Positions 15,130 to 29,154 of a stretch of 64,000 nucleotides of DNA are shown here, one piece after another. Every line of letters begins with the position of its first letter. Within the stretch, counting starts at the first letter, position 1. Source of the DNA: Physcomitrium patens (lineage: Eukaryota > Streptophyta > Bryopsida > Funariales > Funariaceae); the NCBI RefSeq assembly GCF_000002425.4, contig NC_037258.1, positions 19,276,704 to 19,340,703 of the forward strand, written 5' to 3'. Under the pieces are notes generated by a model. The model worked only from the letters and a program-made list of their open reading frames with translations. It had not been told where the DNA came from and did no database searches. The translations under genes and the position numbers were made by a program.

Positions 15130-15161
<32 letters not shown>

Positions 15162-15628
15162 GCATTGCTAATGCTACCTCAAATTTTGACATCACAATCT
15201 ACCATCCACCAGATGTCACTATAGTGTTTATTATTACTACCACAATCTTCCATTCACCACATGGCACCTACATTCTTTATTAATGCTAAATAAAAAATAA
15301 AAATAAAAATTATTCATTAATATTAATATGTTTATATACTTTCAATATTTATTGAAAAGTTGAATAATGTTTCCTTTATAAGATTTTTTTTTTAAAAAAT
15401 CTTATTAATTTTTATTTAACATTAAAATTAAAATTACTTTCTATATGGTTTAGAAATAGGAAAACCTATTGGGAATTTAAATAGAATTAAAATATATATA
15501 TATATATACTAGAAAAACATATTAAGTGGATGGTGGGTTGTGGTGGCAATGGCAAAAGCACTAATCCCATGTGGTGGATGACAAATTGTGGTAGCATTCA
15601 GAAAAACTATGGTAGCATTAGTAATATC

Positions 15629-15659
<31 letters not shown>

Positions 15660-16500
15660 TATGATTAATCCATACATGTCAAAATTTCTTTGATTTTAGC
15701 CATATAATTTTAATTTTAATTTTAATGTTTTTATTAAGTAATTGCAATAATAAACTTTTAAAGTTATTTTATATTCTAATGTGTTTTTTTTTTTTGTTTT
15801 GTTTTGTTTTTCTTTTTCTTTTTCTCCAAATACTTTAAAATGCATCATAATCAAATGCAATATGTATTTTTTTGTTTGTAAATAATTATTATATTTTTTA
15901 TAATTATTTTCATAAATAAAAATAAAGATTTTACTTATTTTGATCGTTACACATCAAATTGAGATTGTGGTTTAAATATTAAATTTGATAGAATTTTAAA
16001 ATATCTAAATTGTTTGAAAACAGCATGAGTTATTACATCTAAGTCTTCTTATGTACAACTTTAAATGAGATATTTTTTAAAATTTTACCATTAAGGTCCT
16101 AAAAGATATTTTTGCAATAGATATCTTTTATTTCATAGAAGTAAAAATATTTGTGCATTTGGAGTTTCAAATTCAAATTGAAAATGCTTTATGTTTAGTG
16201 TGTTCTAGAAGTGAAATCAAATTCAAATGTCATTTTCAAGTCCTTGTTGTATTGTATGTATTCCAAGCATTCCTTAAAGAGGTGTCTACAGTACAAAAGC
16301 CCTCTAAAAAACATAACAATATTATTGAAAGTTTTTGTAAACCTGAAATAAATTTTCTTGTTAAAATGAAAAGTTTGATTTTTGGTCTAAAAAAAATCAA
16401 ACCAAAAAAAGACATGTAGATTCAAATTAAATCAAAACATAATTTTGTGCTTATGTCTTATGAGTTCATAAAATGAGAACCGAAATGAACAATGCACAAG
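12506..16500. other. 3' flank of the neprosin gene, then AT-rich intergenic DNA
   Basis: The first 300-400 bases keep the gene-like composition and probably contain the 3' untranslated region. From about 12950 the DNA is AT-rich, with (TA)n runs at about 13757-13781, 14223-14253 and around the fold-back element at 15157-15634. No gene is recognised. The open frame near 16153-16419 is K/F-rich and has no recognisable motif. Confidence 0.65.
15157..15634. repeat. Imperfect fold-back (MITE-like) element bordered by (TA)n
   Basis: The left end, ATAGCATTGCTAATGCTACC after an (AT)n run, matches the reverse complement of the right end, GGTAGCATTAGTAATATCAT followed by (AT)n. Homology extends inward: CATCCACCA-type motifs occur in the left arm at about 15200-15260, with TGGTGGATG/GTGGTGGATG complements in the right arm at 15525-15575. 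The AT-rich core contains a small hairpin near 15381-15405. Terminal inverted repeats, a size near 480 bp, no coding capacity and TA-rich borders fit a Tc1/mariner-type MITE. An unrelated fold-back structure remains possible. Confidence 0.5.
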
Positions 16501-17085
16501 ACTCTCGTGGTGGCAGTGCCGGCTGCTACAGTCACGTGACATACCAGCATAGCTTCTAAAACATCGGCATTAAATGTCAAGGAATTGAACCCTCGTAACA
16601 TGCCTGATAAGAGAATTCGTCAAAGAAGAGAGGATGAAAAATGTTTTAGGGCATGACCAATCCATTGCCTATCCTCAAGGAGGTAATTGCAGCTGTAGCT
16701 CGAAATCCCCAGTTTCATACTCCACGCGGGTTGAAAATTCAACACGTTAGTAGCACTGATGCTATCAAGACGTCTAGATTGCGTGGTTGCAAATCACTAA
16801 ATTCTGCTCCACATCGTATGCCTTTTTCAGTTCTATTCAGGAAATTCAAAGGATTTGAGATTTTGTACTTTTACAGTAATCCTGTTCTTGAGACGCTTCC
16901 ATGAGAGGTATTCGTAGTAACAGTTGAAAAAATCAATTGTATCAATGAACTACCTAATTGGCTCTTTGAAATAGGAGCATGTGAACCCTGCACTGTGCTA
17001 AAAACAAATCTCTGCAAGATAATAGACAACACCAAAAGTCTAAAAAGAGAGTGGCTCAAAGGAAAGGATTATTTCTAACCCAATG
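16500..17085. other. 3' flank of the FolD gene
   Basis: Composition is gene-like from about 16480 and the stretch lies immediately downstream of the minus-strand FolD stop codon. It probably includes the 3' untranslated region. No motif or separate gene was recognised. Confidence 0.5.
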
Positions 17086-18972
17086 CTATCTCAAAATAAG
17101 GTGGCTGTCCGTAGTGAAACTATTATCACTGTTATCTATAACAACGCCAAAGAAGCGTAGGGCGGACTGAAGGGTGTTGGAAAGAACCATGGCAACTGTG
17201 ACGGGGCCAACGCCTCCTGGTACTGGCGTAATTGCTGAAGCCACAATCTCAGCTTCTTCAAAGCATACGTCCCCAATGAGTCGGTAACCACCATCTGCAG
17301 CAGCATCCTGCCCAAGAGACATGTTCATATTCTCTGAATTAATAAAGGTAAAAATGAAAATAAGTAAAAAGAAGCACATCAAAGCGCCAAAGTAATCAAG
17401 CCAAAAACAGAACACATATAAAATGTCACGGCAATCCTCAAACCCTCGGTTTAGCAGCTAGTGTTTGAAGATAGCGAATTGAGCTTTCAGTTGGCAAATC
17501 ATCAGGGAGAGAAGAGAGGTTAAATTCATAGTTGAACCAGTAAGTATGAGGGGGAAGAAAATACCTCCACAGCACTGGTGCCAACATCCAGCACTACTGC
17601 ACCCTTCTTCAGCCAGTGCCCTCGCACAAGCTGTGCCACACCGGTAGCTGACACAACAATATCTGCCTTTCTGGTAGCTTCTGCTGGATTGGGTGTATGT
17701 TCATGCACTACGGTCACTGTTGCATTTTGCCTCTGAACTCACCGGGTACCAACATCAAATCAGATCTCCATTTGACAAAGTACAGAAGCATTTTCATTTG
17801 GAGGTGATCAAGCCATAATTCTACACAGCTGTATAGACAAGCAGGATGGAATTTGGAGCTGCAAAATAGGTGTTATCAACCAACCTGAAGTAGCAACGCA
17901 GTTGGGAGACCCACAACGTTACTACAACCGATGACAACGGCGTGTTTCTTTTCGATTTGCACCCCTGAACGGCGTAGAATCTCCATGATTCCTAAAGGAG
18001 TGCAGGGGATGAAGGTGGGATGCAGACCTCGGAGTACCAATCTCCCCAAATTGATGGGATGCAACCCATCCACGTCCTTATCTAAACTCACAGCTCTGAG
18101 CACTCTGTCCAGCTGAATGTGCTGCAACATCGCCCCATCTGAGGTCTTAGATTAATGAAACTAAGGTTTATTCTCGGCGTTTTACCTTAAAAACAAGCCC
18201 GAAAGAGTGGAATTAGAGGAAGACTTACAGGAGGCATGGGAAGCTGCACAAGGATGCCATGGACGCGCTTGTCGGCGTTGAGCGCACTCACAAGTTCCAG
18301 AACTTCACCTTCAGAAGCTGTGGCAGGGAGATAAGCTAAGAAACTGGCGATACCCACCTCTTCACAGGCCAATTGCTTGCTGCGAGCGTAGAGATCAGAA
18401 ACCTTGTGGTGGCCCACTTGGATTACTGCTAGCCCTGGAATTGTCCCCACTTGCTCACGCAGCAGCATCACCCGCCTAGCTATTATCTCCTTGATGTCTT
18501 GCGCAACGGCTCTACCATCGATCTTCGAGCACGCTGCCCTTCCTGCTACCCCACGAGAATTCTTTTGAGCTTTTAAGTATTAAAACTACACATCTGCGAT
18601 ACGGACGAATACCGAATCAGAATTTCGATTTTTGGCTCCGTCATTTCATATCCGAAGATCAATCCACTCAACAAACACAAAACCCTAGTAGTTTGAGTGC
18701 ATCGTCGCCCTAGTTGAAATTGAGTGCATAGAGTAATGTAAAAGTGAAGCTACGTTCTATTGAGAGGACAAGGCGGCGCGCTCAATTAGGTCATCACGAC
18801 GAGAATACAAACCGGGATTGAAGAAGGGCGGAGCAGGAGTGGCAGGCGGTGGACGTGTAGGGAGGCCCGAAAGGCCTGCATGTTGCCGTCTGCAGACGAC
18901 TATGGTGCTCACCCTCCTCCATCTCACGAGAGTTCCACACTGCACGAATCGCTGCATCGATTCGGCTCTCAT
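17086..18972 (-). CDS. FOLD: Bifunctional methylene-THF dehydrogenase / methenyl-THF cyclohydrolase, organelle-type
   Basis: The enzyme interconverts 5,10-methylene-, 5,10-methenyl- and 10-formyl-tetrahydrofolate in one-carbon metabolism. Exons on the minus strand are about 18972-18760, about 18540-18229, 18121-17885, 17732-17565 and 17307-17086. The last four are phase-consistent. The exon 1/exon 2 splice is unresolved. The N-terminus (MRAESMQRF, then an R/S/V-rich basic region) looks like a mitochondrial or plastid transit peptide. Family motifs in order: [11 protein letters not shown]; a YARSK segment with the catalytic Y-x3-K lysine; [30 protein letters not shown]; the Rossmann turn [37 protein letters not shown]; and the signature [16 protein letters not shown]. 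The Rossmann motif is usually G-R-S and here reads G-C-S. The ATG at 18972 lies inside a longer frame that has no better ATG. Confidence 0.88.
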
Positions 18973-19863
18973 AGAACTAAAATTCAGCAATTATCTCATC
19001 GCCACTGGTAAACACTCACTAGAAACCTAACGGCCTACGCACCGACAACTGCACCACCTATGTCCGGTACAAATTCCGTGAAGGCCTCGAATACGGCTTC
19101 TAAACTGTATTCCTGCGACAGACGGGTTTTCTAAAACTCCGTTACAATTTTAATGTCACACAACAAACAGACGAGCGTCTACATGCCCATTGAAGATCGA
19201 TGAAACCCCTGTAAACAGTATTGCGGCGATATGCCGCTTAGGAAGCTGCACTACCTCGAGAGCAATTCGTAAATATTCTATGATGGGGTAGTTGTGAGTA
19301 AACATGCAAATTCTTCTGAAAAACCACCACGAAGGACAGACAGATGTGTGTTATTATATACAGGAATAAGATGAGACTGCCAGAACGCCCGTGGTGTGTC
19401 CTGATATTCTGGCGAATGATCCTTAGTGAACGACTCAAGAACTGCAGTTACGGATCAGTGACCGAGACACTAGTGCAGACAGCACGTTTACTTTTCAAGA
19501 ACTCTCGACCTATGGTTGGCAATCGCGCCACACCTCTCAAGTGGACCTAAGAAAACCCTTAGGGCTTCTTACGCGCTTCGGAAATATCCCAGAGAATATA
19601 CTGCCTCCGATCCCAGCTGTGACTCCAGTCAGCAGTCAACATGCAACAGCCAGTCGACCGAGTAAGACCTGAGTGTCTGATCAGAGGCTGCCGCCTCACT
19701 ATCGAGAGGAGGAAGACAACAGGCAGCGATCTTAACAAGTTTGCGAGGGTTGGGGAGCAAGCTTTTGTGAGGAAATTTGATAATGAACTCAAACACAATA
19801 CCTCATAAGCTTACTACCGACAGTGCAAATTTTTAAAAATAAACAAGTAAACAGTATACATAC

Positions 19864-19923
<60 letters not shown>

Positions 19924-20379
19924 GTATATATATATGTATATATATATATGTATATATATATATGTATATATATATATTGAGAACAAGGAGAAATGCTCAG
20001 AGATTCAAGTGAAAAACCTTTGAGAATGAAACGAATTGCCAAGATCGAGGGAGAACAGTACAGAATAAAGAGCTGATAACAGGACATGAGCCTCATATCT
20101 GGATATATTTCTGAGTGGGAGTGACGAGTTTCCTATCATTCATTATTCCGATGCTCAATTGGCCTCGTATCCACAAGCAGTCCCTCCCGCGTGAAGGTCC
20201 ATATTACTTACAGCACCTTGACTAGCCCCACAAGTGAATGCCTTGAAAAAAAAAATGGCAGATGTGGGCATGTCAGAGGAATTAACAACCATACTTTACA
20301 ACACCTATTAGAACAATATATGCGATTGACCGGCTAGCAAAGAAATGTGCAGACGAGTCAGTTCGAAAACGCGCGACAA
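18973..20379. other. FolD promoter side and BSL 3' flank
   Basis: Both flanking genes are on the minus strand, so this interval holds the FolD 5' region (right of 18972) and the BSL 3' untranslated region (left of 20380). Apart from a TA/CA microsatellite at 19857-19978, I see no gene and no clear promoter motif. Confidence 0.55.
19857..19978. repeat. (CA)n/(TA)n compound microsatellite
   Basis: A short ACACAC run passes into TATATA blocks interrupted at regular intervals by single G residues (GTATATATATAT units of 10-14 bp). It is non-coding. The long open frames over it are purely repeat-derived. Confidence 0.9.
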
Positions 20380-23300
20380 TCAAATCCACGCCAACGAGTT
20401 CCGGTCACTTGTGGGCTGTGGTCGTCCTCTAGTTGGTGTAGGAGGCCTGGCAACATTAAGATCCTGCAAGATCCACATGAACAGAAATCCTCATTCGGTA
20501 AGTAGAAACCGAAGCTCTGCGATATACAATAGCGAAGGCATTGGTTGGACATTGCGACAATCTAATGATGTGTATTTTTGTAGTATGTTCAGTTACACTA
20601 CAGGAAGAAACAAAAAACAAACCATATGCTGAAACGACAGGATGGTAAAAAGGACGTCAAAAGATTTGAAGGTGTACAACGTGAACCTGCATCCAAGTAT
20701 CCTCAAGATGACGTTCGGGAGACGACTCCGGGGAGGTGATAGCAGGAGGCAGCGGATGGATAAGCTTGGGTACCACTACTAGATCCCTACCAAGAACCAA
20801 AATTGCTCCAGCATTGTTTGCCGTTCCTGCATAACTAGTCAACTTAGAATACCTCAAACAGACCACTGAATTTAGAAGAAAAAGAAGTAGCTATAGTCTA
20901 TTCAGATGTTTAGCTAAACAATTAAATGTGAGTAAGGCTGCGTACCACAGTAATTTGTGGCAGAAAAAAGAGTGATTAGGTGACCTTGAGCAAACCGCTC
21001 AAAACCATCCATCACACATTCGTGAGCTCTTACAATGAGCTGAAGGTCATTGTTCTTGCAAAACTCCATAACTCGATCGGGCTGAAATTAAACACAAGAA
21101 ATATAACCACATAGGTTCAGTTTACATCACACGTTCAAATAACTGATGTAGACACAATCTTGCAATTTGATAAAATTTACTCGAAACAACAGGGAAGATG
21201 CTTACCCCATAGGTGACTAGTCCTGGCCCTCGAGCATTTGGACGTAAACCTTCAACACTATCATTCTCTGTGGGATCAGACCTGCACAGCGGATTCAAGG
21301 ATTCAATATAAAGAGAAAATAAGTACATCACAGGTTGCCGCAGAATGATTGCCTACGTGTTTATTGGACGACAAGCCCATCCCTCTAATCTGGAAAAGAT
21401 AAGACAATAGGATCAATACGGAAAGAAGATGAAGAGCATTTACCAGAGAAGATCCATCAGAACAACAGAGCCCGCGTCCATTGTGATGGGACGTTGCAGA
21501 GCTTCAATTTGATGCACGTGGTTGATAGATCTTCCAATGCCACCATGCATACAAATGATCTTCTTCTCAATCAAAGCTGCAAGTGGCAACCAGTTAAAGA
21601 GTTGGTTGATTCGTTGCCATGCCCAGATACCATCACGCTCCCCCTACGATGAAGCAGTCCTCCAAAATATCAATTGTAATTCGTCATAGTAGGCGACTTC
21701 AAGAAACCTCGGGTCCTCAATATGAATTCACATCAAAAGTAGTAAGCAAAGTAACCAGAAACTAAAAACTATGCTCAGTCGCTCTGAATTTTAGAACAAT
21801 GAAATGAATACATGGAGTATAAAAATATACCATTCGCTCAACACATTCAATCCGAAAACCAAACAAAGCGTTGATGTCTGAAGCTTCATGGTTGCCCCTA
21901 ATTAGGTGTACATTTGTGGGATACTCGATCTGTTCAAAAGGTAATGTCAGTTTATCGGAATCAAGTATGGAAAGAAAGAGGGTAAAACTGTTCACGGGTT
22001 GCTCCGAAACAACCTCACTTAACCATATGCTCCTTCTTCAAGGTGCCTAGCAAGATACCTAGCAAGGCATAAAATCAAATCCTGAAAAACCTACGAGCCA
22101 TATGCTACTAACATAAAATTTGAAGCACCAATAACTGTCATGAAGCGCCATGGTAAAATTTCATGATCAATTTACTTAGCGACGGCTCACCTTTAACGCA
22201 AGTAGCAATGTGATTGTCTCTAAGCTGTGTTGTCCTCTATCCACATAGTCTCCCAGAAAAAGATAGTCAATATACCTGCCAGAAAGTTAAACAGCATGAA
22301 TAATATCTTAGAGTGCAGTTCATTTTCAAGCCTTCCTTACTAGCTGACACACTGACTCAATTGACACCGAAAAGGGTAGTAAGGCGGTCAATGACCGAGT
22401 TCATCATGGCCATTCAATTTCTGCATAAAATATAACTGCAACTGTTTGCGCTAAGCTCACGAAGGCATTTTGCATCATAAATAAATATGCGATTTCAAAC
22501 AACACGAGTCAGCTTCAAGAACTGAGCATACGTGATATCCCCTGCAGTTGATGGAGACCCATACTCGTCAAATAGTCGCATGAGGTCACCAAATTGTCCA
22601 TGAAGATCCCCAAATATCTTAACAGGGGCTCTTATTTGTAAAACACTTGGTTCTTGAGCAAATAGTCGCTCTGCTGTGTTGCATAGTTCAGCTATCTCAT
22701 TACAATCCATGAAAAATTGTCGTTTTACTGGCGGCTTCCAGCCTCGTGACTTAAGCAAGTATGAAAGCACCTACATGAGAATTTCAGGATTAGCAAAGAA
22801 AATAACGCCAGCACAATCAAAAACAGTGATTTAAGTCACTTCAGTAGAAAAACAGCTCATAATCGGAAATAACATATCCAATGGGTCAATTTGAGAGTGC
22901 TCCAATCTAACAATTTTTTTCCCCTGCAATGGTTACACAATGTTTTTGAAAATAAAATCACTTGGCAGAAATAATCAAACACACCTTCTTTTGAACACCG
23001 TGAACAGACGTCTGGCGATCCAAAAGTCTTCTTGCATGAGAAGCACTCTCCGGTGTTCCATAGCTGACACGACGACCCTCGTTTTCAAATTGATCAATTG
23101 AGAGCTGCCTCACTAATCCACCCAGAGCACCCCCAGATTCTGCTGCCACAACAACCTGCAGTCCGCGCATTAGACATTTAACTAGTAACAAAAACCAGAG
23201 GGCCGTCTCCATGTCAATACACGAAAATTTCGCCACTCCAATAGAAATTCACCATGTTCTGTTCGCATGCTTGAACAAAAATTAGCCCAATTATCCGTGT

Positions 23301-26300
23301 CGTATTCTGAGTTGTTACTTGCGAACGACACGTACAAAAAATCAGACAGTAAAACAGCCACAACACCACATAATATACCCAGTTGATAATACTTACTGCT
23401 CTGTGGTGCAGCCTCACCCCAGTTGGGGGGGTATGGGTTACTGTAGCGGCCATTGAAGCTCTGTTAAGTGCCATAAGTGCTGCAGAAGATGCTTGAGGAG
23501 GCTTCGCAGTTGAGGTACTTTCAACCCCACGATCCCTCTCAGGAGTTTGTTTCTCAATCTCTTCATTCTGTTCTCGCAATGCTTTTGCAGCTGCAGAGGC
23601 CGCTAGGGCTGCACTTATTGCTTCAGCTTCAGCTGCCGAAGCTTCCACAAGTGACTCAACTCCTCGCCTTTCAGTACTGAAACACACAAACACTAGTTGA
23701 AATTGCATGCCCATTCAAAGGCCAATGACTGTATTGAAGAAGACCGTGACATGGAAAGAGAAGCACTTCGCAGAACAAGGTTTCTATGCTATGTGAACGT
23801 CTAAACGCAAATGTTCGAACCCAGATAAAAAAACAAAAAACGAAGAATGAGATCAGCACCAAATCACACAAGCATCACTATAGACTTCCACACAGTTGTT
23901 ATCCAACTATACACACGAATTAAGCTATACATGTTCTGCGTGCAAATTGATATGATTTATACTAAATGATGTCTGTATGCTTTGCGTGAAGAAGGATAAG
24001 TAATTGGAGGAAATACCGGTGTCCATGTGATACAGAGTTTTCTGTACTCGTATCCATCGACGTGTGGCCGTTGAATGGCGCTGCTACCGGATTACCTATC
24101 GCGACTGAAGCCCCATCAGTAGATGACAATTCAGTTTGAGATGGCTTGCGCACGTCCTGTTGCTTGTTCGTTTGAGATGCTGGTAAATGTGAAGCTACCG
24201 AGAAGGTTTCAACGGCTGACGGATCTCCTGCTACAAGAAGATCATCCAACAATACTCCTGTCACAATACGTGAACCACGTTCAGCAATCGGCTCATGAAT
24301 CAACACTACCAGATCTATGCATCTTGCACCTCGCATCCAAATCCACAAAGCTACGGTGACAAGTCGGTTACTCATCAAAGTTAAAACTAATCAAAATTAT
24401 TTACAATACCAACAGCTGTACCACGAAAATACTAAACATAAGGTTGTCTTCATTGTCTGCTTGGGGAAAGTATGAACCAAACACCATATATTCAGAGTTT
24501 TTTAAAGATACCAAACAGGTGCGTTGCTATATGTATTATGCAACAAACTTCTCTTTGACACGGGCCAAGAGTACATTGATGCGCAGTACAACACATACCT
24601 CCTCTGAGCCCACCATACATAAAAATATGATCACCCACAGCTGCGGCGGCATGCCGACAGCGTCTAGTTAGTTCGTTTGAAGCCTCTCCACCAGCTGCGT
24701 CATTACTATACCTCCCTATTCGTGGAGTATTCACAACCCCCTTTCTATCACACCACATCCCAGCTGCTGTATCTAAAACTGCACAATCACAGGAGAAGAG
24801 ACATTTTATTCCATCCTTATCAAAGTTCCATTCGAAACTATTAGTTAGCTTTCTCACGTTTAGACAATACCGATGTGATGGTGACCATCCAATCTGCATT
24901 TTTCGACACGGCAACCTCCCAAACTCCCTTTTTCAATCGAAACCGGATATGAGAGGGACACGGGAAACATTAATACATGAGTTTAACAACGCACCTGCCA
25001 CGCTAGATGCATCCTCTACCATCCGCCCGCCACCAAGAGCACCTCCTGAAACGTGAAGTCTTGCATTCACAAACACCTTCAGGAGACCAGGAACAGTTAT
25101 ATCCTTTTAGTCCGAAACTAGCTTTAAACTATTTGCAACGATAATGATAATATGGAGTATATCACGATCCGTTGGTCCAAGATAAGTTTTGAACCTTGTA
25201 AAACAAAACATAGAACTGATAAAACGGCTTTAATACAGGTCCTGACTTACAGCTGCATGCTGATACCGTGGGGAGGGAGATATGCCAGGTGCAAGTGCCC
25301 ACTCCCATCTTCCATCCCGATGTTTAGCAAGTCCATAAGCACTATCAATTGGCTGCAAAGGGGTACATCAAATCAAGAAAACTCCGTATCAAGAAACACT
25401 ACAAAAGTAATACTAACTACAAGTGAACATTTTGAGGGGCGGGAGGGACTCATGAGAGAATGAATCTCAACATGAAATGTGACATACAACTCCACTATAT
25501 CGCAGCTTAGACATGATCTTAAAAGGAAAAAATAAAGAAACTAGGTTGAGTGCATGTGAAATGGAGATGAGAATATGGAGTAGCATACTGCGCTGTTAGC
25601 ATCCCGTCCACCACAAAGGAGCAATAAACCATCAGATCGCGCACAAGCTGTGGCATACCTGCAGCAAGTTAATAAAATTAACCATACAAGAAAAGGGGAA
25701 AAAGATTAACATGTACATCAAGCATAAGATTTACTGTCAAAATAAGGTGATGTACTAGCATACTCACATCCGTTCAACCTAAACCTGCAATAAAGCTGAG
25801 CTGATACAGTCCACAAATTTTCAACTAAGCAATTACTCACCACAAGCAGGAACCCCACCACCTACATAATACCTAGTCGCAATGCATTTCATTTATAACT
25901 GTTACTGAAGTAAAACACCGAACAGTGCCTGTTCACATACAGAGTTTTCTGAAATACTACTTCAATAGAAAGAGGATCAATTTCTCTTAGAATTACAAGT
26001 ACCAAGAGCAGCTTATCTACGTTGAAAGCTTCCATACATATACGTACATGCATGGTGGAGGTCCATCCCCTTCTGGCTCTAGCTTCCTCCATTCATAAGG
26101 TTTGGCAGCAGTATCAAGAGCCCATACATCTGCAAGTGGCCGCTTCCCTGCAATAACAAATTCTTCTCAGCATTCCAGCACATAGATGCACTCCTTCTGA
26201 ACCAAATACAAAGTCCACAGGAAGCCTGACTCACCATCATTTCCACCAATACAGAGAAGAAAGCGTTGCCCCACCAAGGACATAACATGTCCATATCGTG

Positions 26301-28232
26301 GACCTGGACCTGTACCTTGCACAACCACCCTGACAATCACACCCATAACCCTTCTTAGCATAGTCCCCAAAAACAGGTCAGCATCTTTCCCATCGATTTC
26401 TCACATACTCAATATATCCACAGCTACAAATGTTGCTGGAAAAATTGGGCCGTGAGGTTGGCTGGCAGGTACGTGCCGAGCATTATGGTGTGAATTGAGC
26501 ATATCGTAAGGAGACGAAAGAAGAGGGTTTTAAAGTATCATTGTAGTGATATGCGTGTTATATAACCTTTTAGACGCATAAATATGACATGATGTGTGGT
26601 CAACGTGTCCTCTGGGCAATGATATTGTTTTAAATAATGCGGGTATAAAATAGTAAGAGCTTAGGTCTTATTCACTACTGTTACAACTCATCATCATTTT
26701 CACTGACACTAAAGAATAACCGTTATCCAGAATAAGACGGTATATCCACAAATATGCCGAAACCCACCTGTGCCATCTGGGTTTAGCTTGAGTAAGATCC
26801 AGAACATGTAATTCCTCGGTTGAAAGCCCTGCTGGACCTATACCACCCTGCGTCACCTCTATCTGTGTCAGATCCTTCACAACAATGGCAAGGGTGCGCA
26901 ACAAAATCCACAAGCGGTACCCCTAAACTTTCTTGTACTGTCAGACAGAAGATGCTAAGGAAAGTTTCTGAAAGGCGGCACACCTGAATCACCACCATGG
27001 TACCAACAGTAGTTGCTGCATGTGCTGCTCGAGGGGAAGGAGGATCGCCAACAGGAATAAGTCTGTATAACAAGGGGATTTGTGGTCTTAAAACTAGTTC
27101 AGTCGAATGAGGTGCTGGAAATGCATGGGTGGTGGACATTGAGATAAAGTCATATCACGACAAATGTTTTAATATTCTTAGAGTAGAATCATCTTTAGGA
27201 CATGCTTCTGAATGTTCAAAAGCTTAGAAGCCTGAAGCGTGTTACGATTGAAGGCAGTTATCAACATTGGGAATACAACTCCCACATTCGTTTAACTCCA
27301 TCTAGAATTTTCAAATAAATGTGTCGGCAAAACTTCAAGACCCAAGACAAAAAAGCTTGAGCAAACAAAATCCAAAAAGAAATAGATGGAAAATGCTCCC
27401 CATAAAATCTGAGAGAATTATCTAAATTCATCATCGACCGCGTGGAATAAAATAAATGAAGAGTCCTGATGACCTGACCTTGACCATTTGTTGGAATGTA
27501 TATCATAGCAATGCACGTCTGCAGTAGCGCCTGCCAAACCTGTCCATTGCAAGCTCAAAAAGTTTAGAAGACATTAATATAAATATTATCCCTACACTTT
27601 TGTGACACCATAAAAACTCCAAAATTGTAAGAGTAATCCACTTCAAGAACCTTCACGGTGATTTTACACCCAACAACTCCACATGCCCTCTAATGGTCCC
27701 AGCTTACAAAGAGAGCAAAAAGCCTACCCGCGATCACTGCAAGGCCAAAAGTACAGAAAGCAGTGTAAACAAGGAGAAATCGAGTGCAGCTAAAATGAAA
27801 CACCCCCTAAAGAGCAAAAATTTGGCCTCAAAGTCAGTCATCCATTTCTGTCACCCACACATTGCATGACTTGTGACAAGGTGTCCAAGAATGGAGCCAA
27901 AATTAGGGGACGAGAAACATACGAATGCCAGCACCGGCTACAGCCATCTGAGGGCCAGCTTGACTTGAATTGCCCTCCAGCGCAGTGGCTCCGCCGAACA
28001 AAATTAGCCGGGGTCCAACGTAGGCCAGCTTGCCCTCCTCGCCCACAGCTGCCACTGCTGTTAATGTGTGCCCACAACGTGGACCCGGTCCATCGTCCTT
28101 CCTCTCACATATTGCGGTTATGGCCTTGTACGCGGGCGCAAGCCTTGGCCCTGGCAACTGATGCTGATAATGCTGGTGATGCTCTTGCCCAGTCCCCCTG
28201 TTTTCAACCATTCCTGCTGCATCTACTTCCAT
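20380..28232 (-). CDS. BSL: BSU1-like (BSL) Kelch-repeat PP1-type serine/threonine phosphatase
   Basis: BSL phosphatases act in brassinosteroid-type and stomatal-lineage signalling by dephosphorylating GSK3-like kinases. That role is known from Arabidopsis and inferred here. I traced 21 exons: 28232-27923, 27539-27479, 27062-26984, 26847-26768, 26329-26235, 26147-26048, 25658-25589, 25352-25251, 25076-24995, 24778-24599, 24257-24017, 23676-23397, 23155-22985, 22770-22532, 22275-22191, 21929-21831, 21643-21444, 21281-21206, 21081-20946, 20826-20687 and 20463-20380. They total 2910 bp, or 969 residues plus stop. The N-terminal half has Kelch-type repeats ([52 protein letters not shown]). A linker contains an alanine-rich segment ([13 protein letters not shown]). 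The C-terminal phosphatase has all metal and catalytic motifs: [70 protein letters not shown] and [15 protein letters not shown]. The C-terminus is [11 protein letters not shown] then a short tail, typical of BSLs. No lesion is seen. Confidence 0.95.
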
Positions 28233-28405
28233 AACCCAAACCTAGATAAACCTCGCCAAATTCACTGCAAACTCTGCTCCTCCATTTCCATCTCTCTCCA
28301 GCACGTCTTCCCTCCTCTCACCTCACAGCGAGCCATGTCGCACTCGATCACCTCCTCAACTCATCACCGCGCCCCATTCGCACAGCTAAAGGGAGGAAGG
28401 GGGAG

Positions 28406-28440
<35 letters not shown>

Positions 28441-29154
28441 ACCTAATCAAGCAATCACCTGACACTCATCAGCTAGTTCCTGACACCAGCGAGAGAGGAC
28501 TATTGATGACGCAGAGCGGAACAAACGAAACCCGACTCCACAAGCACCACAAAGCTGCGAGAAAGACCACCCACCATCAGAATGTACATTCAAGAGTATG
28601 AGCAGGATTCGGTTGGCGGCAGATATAATGCCTTGGGCTCGCCTCAAGGCTACGGCAAAGGCTACTAGGAGAGAGTTAGAGGGGGAAAAGAAAAGGGTAG
28701 AAGAAGAAGGAGAACAAGGGGACGGAAGGAAGGTAGGGGAGGGGGGATAAATAAGATAAAATAAATATAAAATAGAGGTGGCTGGCAAGCCTTGCGAGTC
28801 AGAGCGTGATTGCTGATGAGGGTTATGCAGTTAGCCAGCCAACCAGCCAAGCCAGGAAGGAAGGAAGGAGGGAAGGGAGAGTAGGATTGTCTGTCTGTCT
28901 GCGAGAAGGAGGAGGAGTTGGAGTAATGCTGCTGCTGTAGTAGTTATAGTGCCTCCACGTGCTCGCAGCATCTTCCACAACGGCTGAACAATTGCGAGGG
29001 AGGGAGTGTGGCCCCCTGGCGATCGCCCTTCGCCAGTGCCAGCGTAGCCTCCCTCTTCCCCACTCCCCTCCTCTGTAAGAGACGGGAAAAAAATGTGTGG
29101 GTGTGGGTGTGTGTGTGCCGCGAACTCTCACTCTCTCCGTCTCTGTCTCACTCT

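Noticed and set aside
19789..20096. Open frames rich in IY/TH repeats
   Set aside because: These are translations of the TA/CA microsatellite.
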